Both the position numbers and the translations under genes were made by a program. From an uncultured Muribaculaceae bacterium (lineage in GTDB: Bacteria; Bacteroidota; Bacteroidia; Bacteroidales; Muribaculaceae): a DNA stretch of 30,403 bases. The notes under the pieces are model-generated. The model had not been told where the DNA came from, made no database searches, and saw only the letters and a list, made by a program, of their open reading frames with translations. Shown here piece by piece: positions 25,673 to 30,403 of the stretch (the stretch's first letter is position 1; each line of letters starts with the position of its first letter). The stretch is from positions 1 through 30,403 of the forward strand of contig CAJTRS010000024.1 of assembly GCA_910578805.1 (NCBI GenBank), read 5' to 3'.

Positions 25673-25729
25673 TGTGGAGTAAGTAGTTTTAGCTTTAAGC
25701 GTGTTTCAACCTTATTGAAGAATATATTA

Positions 25730-26710
25730 ATGACTAATATTTCAGAAGATATAATAGCCCGGTATGTCAGTGGCCGGTGTTCCGATGTTGAACTTGAAGC
25801 TGTGAGGCAGTGGCTGGCAGAGTCACCCGATCATGGCCGCGAACTATTCGGCTGTGAGCAGGCCGTTATGCTTGCCTGCGGCGTGAGGTCAGGAGCCGAA
25901 CTCCGCCGAAAAGCCGCTTATGACCGTGTGACCGCACGTATAATGTCGGAAGAGATTGCCGTCCGCAGAATACGTAGGGGCCGCATGATGCGGTGGTGTG
26001 CCGCCGCTGCGGTAATAGTGGGTATGGTGGTTGCCGGAGTGTCGCTTATGCGGCACCGTGTCGTGCCGATGGTTACGGTGGCTGCCGCCGATGTGCCGAT
26101 GGAGGTGCTTCTGCCTGACAGTTCGCGTGTGTGGCTTAACAATAACGCATCAATAGAATATCCTGAACAGTTTGCCGATAATCGTAGCGTGAGGCTTCGT
26201 GGCGAGGCTTATTTCGAAGTGACCCATGATGAGGATCACCCGTTTACGGTCGATGGTGACCTGATGGACGTTACGGTATTGGGAACGAGGTTCACATTCC
26301 GTAGCTGCCAGGACGATCAGGAGAGTTTCGTCAGTCTGGTGGAAGGGCGCGTGAAAGTTGGTAACACCGCAAATGACGATACCGTGATTTTGACTCCCGG
26401 ACAGAAAGCTACGTTTGATCCCCTATCGGGAAATCTGGACGTAACCGAGGTCATGGCGCAACTCGATGCCGTATGGCATGACCAGAACATTCCGTTTAGC
26501 AATGCCTCCATAACGCAGATAGCCAAAGTTATCGAACATCTGTACGATGTAAAAGTCCATGTGGCGGCAAACGTCAACAAGTCAGCCACATATTCCGGAG
26601 CGGCTATGCGCTATGAAAGCGTTGACACTACACTCAGTGTGCTTGCCAACACGCTTCCTATATCCTATACCATAAGCGGCGACGAGATATACATCTCGGC
26701 CAAGCGCTGA
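25730..26710 (+). CDS. FecR-type anti-sigma factor with DUF4974 C-terminal domain
   Basis: The product is 326 residues from ATG 25730; an in-frame TTG at 25715 is less likely. The cytoplasmic N-terminal part (about 1-80) would hold the sigma factor. A membrane helix follows a basic stretch (RRGRMMRW, then CAAAAVIVGMVVAGVSLM). The periplasmic FecR domain has LPDSSRVWLNNNASIEYPEQF, GEAYFEVTHDEDHPFTV and VTVLGTRFTF. The last 70 residues are a DUF4974/STN-like domain (NIPFSNASITQIAKVIEHLYDVKV, ending ISGDEIYISAKR). Such proteins receive a signal from a TonB-dependent transducer. In most Bacteroidetes loci that SusC-type receptor follows directly; here none is found in the remaining window. Confidence 0.93.
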   Translation: MTNISEDIIARYVSGRCSDVELEAVRQWLAESPDHGRELFGCEQAVMLACGVRSGAELRRKAAYDRVTARIMSEEIAVRRIRRGRMMRWCAAAAVIVGMVVAGVSLMRHRVVPMVTVAAADVPMEVLLPDSSRVWLNNNASIEYPEQFADNRSVRLRGEAYFEVTHDEDHPFTVDGDLMDVTVLGTRFTFRSCQDDQESFVSLVEGRVKVGNTANDDTVILTPGQKATFDPLSGNLDVTEVMAQLDAVWHDQNIPFSNASITQIAKVIEHLYDVKVHVAANVNKSATYSGAAMRYESVDTTLSVLANTLPISYTISGDEIYISAKR

Positions 26711-26740
26711 CCTTTTTTAGGGTATCCGCAAAGAAATTTT

Positions 26741-26780
26741 CAGGCAGTTGTGTCTTATGACACGGCTGCCTGAGTTTGTA
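26741..26780 (+). terminator. Hairpin after the anti-sigma gene, probable terminator
   Basis: CAGGCAGTTGTGTC (26741-26754) pairs with GACACGGCTGCCTG (26759-26772), loop TTAT, 14 positions with two G-T pairs. A weak T-containing tail follows. It lies 31 bp after the stop, so it probably ends the sigma/anti-sigma message. Confidence 0.65.
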
Positions 26781-26877
26781 TATCTATATATGTGTGCTTT
26801 CTTATCGTAAACTGTCTTTGGAACAACAGGGCTGAGCTTTGTTGACAAATTGATACGTCCAATCGGCTAATTAACAT

Positions 26878-26900
26878 GGGGGGGGGTAGGTGTTTTTTTT
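26878..26900 (+). repeat. Homopolymer tracts G9 and T8
   Basis: Nine consecutive G bases start at 26878, followed after TAGGTG by eight T bases. It is non-coding. Such tracts are slippage-prone; nothing nearby shows that the length matters. Confidence 0.6.
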
Positions 26901-27070
26901 ATTATAAGTGCTCAAATAGGTGTATCAGAAAGCATATCCGTTTTAGGGCGGTAAAAGTGTTGTATAACTATGGGCATGAAAACGAAGCGAGCAACGGTGT
27001 GAATGGTGTGTTGTTGCGTAACTCGCTGATATGATTGGAGATGTGGGGTTGTGGGAGTGGTCGGCCGGGA

Positions 27071-27479
27071 AAAACGAAACGTGCAAAAAGTTGAATTGGC
27101 TTGAATTGGGGTTGAATTTCTGGGCCGGTTCGTTTAATCGGTGTTTAATGGGGGTTTAATCGGGTTTTAATTGGCTTTAATATCATGCGGCTGCATGGCT
27201 GGTTTTCGCCGGCTGTGTGGCCGCTTTCGTTGTGTGGGTAGGGCAATAGCTCACAGAGGCGCAGAGGGTGCGAAATTCAAGCGTTTATGGCGTTTGTGGG
27301 GCTTTGTGCCGGTGGTTGGTAGGGTGGGGGAGCGGTAAGAGCTGCGCGTCCATGCGCATGGGTGATCCTGCGGACGGCATAGGCGTTAAATGCCCTGTTA
27401 AATGGCGGTGGCTGCGCCCTGTTCAGGGAGTGGCAAACCGAGGGTGGGGGAGTGGTGCAAATTGTGCACGTTTCGTTTT
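27071..27479. repeat. 15-bp perfect inverted repeat pair enclosing 379 bp
   Basis: AAAACGAAACGTGCA at 27071-27085 and its exact reverse complement TGCACGTTTCGTTTT at 27465-27479. Two of the next three inner positions also pair. The enclosed part contains the phased GTTTAATCGG repeats and G-rich sequence but no gene. Confidence 0.75.
27091..27184 (+). repeat. Array of 10-bp direct repeats phased at 10-11 bp
   Basis: TTGAATTGG-type units start at 27091, 27101 and 27112 (third degenerate). GTTTAATCGG-type units start at 27132, 27143, 27154, 27165 and 27175. The spacing is 10 or 11 bp throughout, with 20 bp between the two blocks, so all units lie on one face of the helix. The shared core is TTnAATnGG. 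Confidence 0.75.
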
Positions 27480-27489
27480 GAAAATAGGG

Positions 27490-27525
27490 TTGGAGATACA
27501 GTTGGGGATACAGTTGGGGGTACTT
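27490..27525 (+). repeat. 12-bp tandem repeat, three copies
   Basis: TTGGAGATACAG, TTGGGGATACAG and a degenerate TTGGGGGTACTT follow each other without gaps. A 12-bp unit keeps a protein frame, but no credible gene covers it. Confidence 0.65.
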
Positions 27526-27616
27526 CTGCGGTATGGTTCGCACCCCCATAGGAGCAAAAAATTTTCAAAAAGTCGGCATTTTTTGAGGTTTAACACCCCT
27601 TTAATACCAAAATTTG

Positions 27617-27680
27617 GCTGTTAAATATCGGTTTATAAGTGTTGTTAAGTTGCTGATATTCGGTGCTTAAAATGTTTAAG
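27617..27680 (+). repeat. Two adjacent imperfect repeats, candidate transposase-binding sites of the Mu-like left end
   Basis: Copy one (27617-27650) and copy two (27650-27680) share GCTG, ATAT(T)CGGT, then a TTATAAGTGTTGTTAAG-like segment (copy two GCTTAAAATGTTTAAG). They lie just outside the repressor gene, where Mu-like elements carry end-binding sites for the transposase. The assignment is inferred from position. Confidence 0.45.
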
Positions 27681-27777
27681 AGCATAAAAAAGAGTAAAAA
27701 ACAGTGTGAAATACCCTATTTTGGCCCCTTATAGGGGGTATGGGGTGGACGTGGGGTGAACGCTGGCACAAGTCGCA

Positions 27778-28197
27778 TTATCCGGCATTGGCAGTATCTC
27801 CAATGTTGACAGCTCCAGCATTTTTTCCCAATCTTTGCTCCAACTGTCTAATTTGTTCTGTTAGTTTCCCTATTTCTTTAGCTTGTTGAATAATGGTGGT
27901 TTCTTTTTCTATAAGTAATGTTTGGAGTAAATTCCTTTCTACTTCTAACGCTGCAAGGGCCGAGACTGGTTGGTGGTTTGGCGTTTCGGTTTGCAACATC
28001 TCCCCTTTTCCAAAAAATAGCCATTCAAGAGAAAGGTCAGGGCAGAATGTGAGAATATTTTCTAACTTATCGCTGCCTATCGATGTATGATTCTTTATGG
28101 GCTTAGACAAAGCCCCATTTGACATTCCGAGCATGCGCTCTACTGAGGCCACTGTCATTCCCTTAACGTCGATGTATTCTTTAAGTCGGTCTAACAT
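27778..28197 (-). CDS. XRE-family phage repressor with coiled-coil C-terminus
   Basis: The product is 139 residues. The helix-turn-helix lies at about 5-50: LKEYIDVKGMTVASVERMLG, then MSNGALSKPIKN. The stretch LSLEWLFFGKGEML is typical of repressors in Bacteroidales phages and mobile elements. From about 85 to 128 the sequence has heptad features (VERNLLQTLLIEKETTIIQQAKEIGKLTEQIRQLEQRL), suggesting a coiled-coil oligomer. It is transcribed away from the transposase genes, as the c repressor is in Mu. It probably binds the palindrome at 28201-28214 and represses early transcription. Confidence 0.82.
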   Translation of the reverse strand: MLDRLKEYIDVKGMTVASVERMLGMSNGALSKPIKNHTSIGSDKLENILTFCPDLSLEWLFFGKGEMLQTETPNHQPVSALAALEVERNLLQTLLIEKETTIIQQAKEIGKLTEQIRQLEQRLGKNAGAVNIGDTANAG

Positions 28198-28200
28198 ATC

Positions 28201-28214
28201 GAGAAAATTTTCTC
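28201..28214. promoter_or_regulatory. Perfect 14-bp palindrome, candidate repressor operator
   Basis: GAGAAAATTTTCTC is identical on both strands. It starts 4 bp beyond the repressor ATG, and ends 1 bp before the early promoter -7 element, so a bound dimer would cover the -33/spacer region of the rightward promoter and the leader of the repressor message. Confidence 0.6.
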
Positions 28215-28215
28215 T

Positions 28216-28223
28216 TACCTTTG
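28216..28223 (+). promoter_or_regulatory. Candidate early (rightward) promoter -7 element of the Mu-like element
   Basis: TACCTTTG, a full match to TAnnTTTG, would start transcripts near 28230 for the genes at 28313 onward. No -33 TTTG is present at the expected place, where the operator palindrome begins instead. Confidence 0.55.
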
Positions 28224-28224
28224 C

Positions 28225-28240
28225 ACCGTGTTACTACGGT
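28225..28240. promoter_or_regulatory. Inverted repeat between the two facing promoters
   Basis: ACCGT (28225-28229) and ACGGT (28236-28240) form a dyad with a 6-bp centre, exactly between the two -7 elements. A second regulator, such as a Ner-like early protein, could bind here; this is inference. Confidence 0.4.
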
Positions 28241-28249
28241 AAGCGGCTT

Positions 28250-28280
28250 CAAAGGTACAAAAAAATGGCCGGATGCACAA
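28250..28280 (-). promoter_or_regulatory. Leftward promoter of the repressor gene
   Basis: On the minus strand: CTTG at 28281-28278 (-33 TTG), 20-bp spacer, TACCTTTG at 28257-28250, a full -7 match. The start is near 28243, about 46 nt before the repressor ATG at 28197. It faces the rightward promoter, and their starts would overlap by about 13 nt. Confidence 0.6.
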
Positions 28281-28299
28281 GGATAACACGGATAAACTC

Positions 28300-28312
28300 A
28301 AAGTAAAAGGAT
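28300..28312 (+). promoter_or_regulatory. Initiation-region element, copy 1
   Basis: AAAGTAAAAGGA followed by one base and ATG. The same 12 bases precede the ATG of the next gene at 28516-28527. The AGGA is too close to the ATG for a classical Shine-Dalgarno site. Confidence 0.5.
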
Positions 28313-28522
28313 ATGAAAGCAGCAAAGTTAATAATTGGTTTCCGCGAGTGGTCGAAACTCCCGGAGTTCGTGAAAGCCATAAACGCAGAGGGCGACCTGT
28401 TAGCCTATGAAATAGACAACACCACTGCCCTACTCGTTGCGCCCGGAGAATGTGGGTTGGCGTGGATTGAAGCGCAGGCAGCCCACTGGTTCAATGATTA
28501 CGAAACTGAAAACATAAAGTAA
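28313..28522 (+). CDS. Small early protein of the Mu-like element, unknown function
   Basis: The product is 69 residues: an N-terminal stretch MKAAKLIIGFREWSKLPEFVKAI, a beta-like middle ALLVAPGECGLAWIEA and an acidic C-terminus. I do not recognise a family. It is the first gene of the rightward early transcript. Its start is preceded by AAAGTAAAAGGAT, almost the same as the start of the next gene. Stop and next start are 6 bp apart, so the two genes form a unit. Confidence 0.65.
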   Translation: MKAAKLIIGFREWSKLPEFVKAINAEGDLLAYEIDNTTALLVAPGECGLAWIEAQAAHWFNDYETENIK

Positions 28523-28528
28523 AAGGAC
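28516..28528 (+). promoter_or_regulatory. Initiation-region element, copy 2
   Basis: AAAGTAAAAGGA plus one base before ATG 28529, identical to copy 1. It overlaps the stop codon (TAA, 28520-28522) of the upstream gene. Confidence 0.5.
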
Positions 28529-28918
28529 ATGAGAACAACAGCAGCGCGTTACATTGACGCAACCGAGGAAACGACGGCGAAACTCGCCAAGACATTCCAG
28601 TGTACGCCGAAATTTGTGTATTTAGCTCTCACATATCGGTCGGACACAGAAAAAGCCCGAAAAATCCGCTTTACTGCGGTTGAAAACTATGGAGCAACCC
28701 CCATGTGTCATTATCCGGAGTGCGAAACGCTCCACGATACGACAGAGGATCACCGTCAGATAATGCGCCAGGTGTTTAACAACGGTGCAACTCTGCGCGT
28801 GGATAAGAGAACCGGTGAAGCATGGATAACTAACCGTAAGGGTGAGACAGTAGTACATAAGCAAGTTATAAGTTTTCCGCAGTTGTCGGCTATTCAGGTG
28901 CTTGCTGAAAACCTTTGA
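28529..28918 (+). CDS. Early protein of the Mu-like element, possible DNA-binding (Ner-position) protein
   Basis: The product is 129 residues. The N-terminal 50 residues (TTAKLAKTFQCTPKFVYLAL, then EKARKIRFTAVENYG) have a helix-turn-helix look. The rest has beta-like segments such as GATLRVDKRTGEAWITNRKG, with Cys58 and Cys63 of CHYPEC-type spacing. In Mu the gene between the repressor and the transposase (ner) is a small DNA-binding regulator, so this is a positional candidate. I do not recognise the family. It ends 4 bp before the transposase ATG. Confidence 0.6.
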   Translation: MRTTAARYIDATEETTAKLAKTFQCTPKFVYLALTYRSDTEKARKIRFTAVENYGATPMCHYPECETLHDTTEDHRQIMRQVFNNGATLRVDKRTGEAWITNRKGETVVHKQVISFPQLSAIQVLAENL

Positions 28919-28922
28919 GAGT

Positions 28923-30323
28923 ATGGAAACAGTAAACGGAACAATTTGCATAAGCCACGCGGAGCTCACCGGGCGGATTATTACCACGGCTAACCTTAAA
29001 GCCCTGGTAAGAAAAGGCCAGGTTAAGCAGGTGCAAAAGGGTGGCAACGGGCGCGAGGCTCTGTTTGCCGTCGAGAGCTTGCCGCTGAAATGGCGGACCG
29101 AGGTTTACAAGCGATACCCGGACGCAAAGGAACAGGCCGAGAGCCGGGAGTTTATGGACACTGTGGAGCCTGACGGCGCAGCCTTTGACTTTTTCCAAAG
29201 CTATACGCTGAGCGACGGCCGGCATTTGCCTGAGGACAAAGTTTTGGAGTATGCCAGCAATGCGGCGATAATGAACGCTTTCCGCCGGTGCTGGGACGCT
29301 CATGTGAGCAAGCGGCAGCGGAGCGGCAAGCGCACCACGCTGGCAAAAGAGTTCTGGACCCGTGCGGCGGCAGCTCTGCCGCGTTTGGCTGACAGCTTCC
29401 CCCATTCACTGCCCGGAAGCCCGCGCCGTCTGCAAATGAAGATGGCCGAATATGTGCGCGACGGATATGTGTGCTTTATCTCCGGCAAGTTCCTGAACGG
29501 TAACGCCGCAAAGGTTGCCAACGACTTTCAACAGAGCTATATTTCGGCGCTACTGTCGCACCCCAATAATCTGCCTGACACAAAGATTGCCGGCCTATAC
29601 AACGCAATGGGCAAATATCACGACTGGGAGCCAATAACGGCTGCTGCTGTGGGCGTATGGCGTGAGAAGCTGGGCGCAAAGATAACCGCCGGCCGTCTGG
29701 GGGTGTCGAACTTCCGCAACCATTTGACCATGCAGGTGAAGCGCAGCCGCCCGACTACTCCGATGCTGATGTGGTCGCTTGACGGTTGGACGGTGGAGCT
29801 ACTCTACCAGGCCACAAAGACCGACAAAAAAGGTCACAACGTGACAACCTACACCAACCGCCTGACTATGGTTGTAGTGCTTGACGTGTTTAACGACTAT
29901 CCGATAGGCTACGCGGTAGGCTCACACGAAAGCCCGGAACTGATAAAAGCCGCGTTAAGAAATGCCGCGATACATACGCGCGAACTGACCGGCGAAATGC
30001 TCCGAGCCAATCAGGTACAGAGCGACCGCTACGCGATTAAGACCATGCAGGATCTTTATGCAGTAATGGGTGGCAAAGTTACACCGGCACAGGCTCACAA
30101 CGCCAAAGCCAAGCCCGTAGAGCCATATTTCAACCACCTTAACACAACTTACTGCCTGTTATGTAACAACTGGTCGGGCTTCGGTGTGACAACCAATCCG
30201 AAGCGACAGCCGAACAGTGACGCGCTGAACAAAAAGCGGCACAACTTCCCCGATGAAGCCGGCGTGCGTGCCCAGATTGATGAAATTATGAGACTGGAAC
30301 GCAGTAATTATCCGATGAATTAG
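28923..30323 (+). CDS. Mu-like DDE transposase (MuA family), short form
   Basis: The product is 466 residues from ATG 28923; an in-frame TTG at 28902 would overlap the previous gene. MuA-type proteins join phage ends to target DNA. The N-terminal DNA-binding part includes METVNGTICISHAELTGRI and a motif resembling the MuA end-binding domain, ending near KWRTEVYKRYPD. The RNase H-like core has Asp287 in WSLDGW, Asp368 in VQSDRYAI and Glu400 in AKPVEPYF. The protein stops 66 residues after the catalytic Glu. MuA (663 residues) has about 270 more, forming a beta-barrel and the MuB-contact region. So this is either a short variant or a truncated protein. A clear promoter follows the stop. Confidence 0.85.
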   Translation: METVNGTICISHAELTGRIITTANLKALVRKGQVKQVQKGGNGREALFAVESLPLKWRTEVYKRYPDAKEQAESREFMDTVEPDGAAFDFFQSYTLSDGRHLPEDKVLEYASNAAIMNAFRRCWDAHVSKRQRSGKRTTLAKEFWTRAAAALPRLADSFPHSLPGSPRRLQMKMAEYVRDGYVCFISGKFLNGNAAKVANDFQQSYISALLSHPNNLPDTKIAGLYNAMGKYHDWEPITAAAVGVWREKLGAKITAGRLGVSNFRNHLTMQVKRSRPTTPMLMWSLDGWTVELLYQATKTDKKGHNVTTYTNRLTMVVVLDVFNDYPIGYAVGSHESPELIKAALRNAAIHTRELTGEMLRANQVQSDRYAIKTMQDLYAVMGGKVTPAQAHNAKAKPVEPYFNHLNTTYCLLCNNWSGFGVTTNPKRQPNSDALNKKRHNFPDEAGVRAQIDEIMRLERSNYPMN

Positions 30324-30326
30324 GTA

Positions 30327-30357
30327 TTTGATAAGACATGTCAAGGACTTACCTTTG
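30327..30357 (+). promoter_or_regulatory. Consensus promoter for the gene after the transposase
   Basis: TTTG at 30327-30330, exactly 19 bp, then TACCTTTG at 30350-30357. This is the best promoter match in the window. The start would lie near 30364, about 25 nt before the ATG at 30389. Confidence 0.75.
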
Positions 30358-30388
30358 TGGATAAAAAATAAACAAGGAGAAAAAATCG

Positions 30389-30403
30389 ATGACAGAGCAA
30401 GAA
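30389..30403 (+). CDS. Start of a gene cut by the window edge, positional candidate for the MuB-like ATPase
   Basis: ATG at 30389 begins MTEQE and runs off the window. AAGGAG at 30375-30380 lies 8 bp before it, a good Shine-Dalgarno-like site, which is uncommon in this organism. In Mu-like elements the target-selection ATPase MuB follows the transposase. Five residues cannot support a family call. Confidence 0.45.

Larger units (their letters stand above)
26711..27777. other. About 1.07 kb without a convincing gene, repeat-rich and G-rich on the plus strand
   Basis: No reading frame here resembles a protein. The stretch holds the hairpin at 26741, a run of nine G then eight T near 26878-26900, phased 10-11 bp repeats (27091-27184), a 15-bp inverted repeat (27071 and 27465), a 12-bp tandem repeat (27490-27525) and two adjacent imperfect repeats (27617-27680). 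It separates the FecR gene from the Mu-like element and should contain the element's left end, possibly with flanking sequence. Confidence 0.6.

Noticed and set aside
27277..27549. Minus-strand 90-residue Pro/Gln/Tyr-rich reading frame
   Set aside because: The YPQLYPQLYLQ pattern is a direct product of the 12-bp DNA repeat. No promoter or neighbour supports it.
27268..27624. Plus-strand 118-residue reading frame in the repeat-rich region
   Set aside because: Its composition follows the G-rich repeats, it starts at no recognisable signal, and a second frame on the other strand (27277-27549) covers the same bases. No domain is visible.
27725..27737. CCCCT-TAT-AGGGG hairpin as repressor terminator
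   Set aside because: The stem is only 5 bp and has no T run on the minus strand, so I do not call it a terminator.
23160..30403. CRISPR array, toxin-antitoxin pair or retroelement in the accessory part
   Set aside because: The repeats are too short and lack uniform unique spacers. No Cas, reverse transcriptase or toxin-antitoxin features are visible in the proteins.

Overview
The window looks like a chromosome segment from a gut Bacteroidales bacterium, most plausibly Muribaculaceae-like; the family is my inference. The evidence is a set of promoters of the Bacteroidetes form (-33 TTTG or TTG, 19-20 bp, -7 TAnnTTTG), few Shine-Dalgarno sites, a PorU type IX sortase, a FecI/FecR pair with a DUF4974 tail, and a large multidomain sialidase-like surface protein.

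Layout. Bases 1-3410 (minus) hold the N-terminal ~1,136 residues of a secreted sialidase-type protein that runs off the left edge. It is divergent from riboflavin synthase (3572-4183). A lone holin-like membrane protein follows (4307-4774). Next comes the conserved translation/transcription operon rimP-nusA-infB-folK (4948-10054), behind a good promoter and a leader hairpin. It converges, with a 14-bp overlap, on a minus-strand cluster read from 16373 down to 10041: dnaX, two small lipoproteins, a SUI1/YciH-like factor and an AddA-type helicase-nuclease. A membrane sensor kinase (16506-18608, minus) is divergent from porU (18844-22248, plus), which converges on a secreted endonuclease/exonuclease/phosphatase-fold protein (22251-23105, minus).

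From tRNA-Ser(CGA) at 23264 rightward the sequence becomes accessory in character. A tyrosine recombinase starts 184 bp past the tRNA, after a terminator and a perfect 13-bp tandem duplication. An ECF sigma factor and FecR-type anti-sigma factor follow, but no TonB-dependent receptor comes after them in the window. About 1.07 kb then has no convincing gene and is full of repeats: helically phased 10-11 bp repeats, a 15-bp inverted repeat 380 bp apart, 12-bp tandem repeats, and two adjacent imperfect ~31-34 bp repeats.

The right end (about 27.5 kb onward) reads as the left arm of a Mu-like transposable phage: a leftward XRE repressor, a compact control region with two face-to-face promoters and a perfect 14-bp palindrome, two small early genes, a DDE transposase that stops soon after its catalytic glutamate, and a consensus promoter driving a gene cut by the window edge (the usual place of the MuB ATPase). 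The element's exact left boundary cannot be fixed from this window alone.
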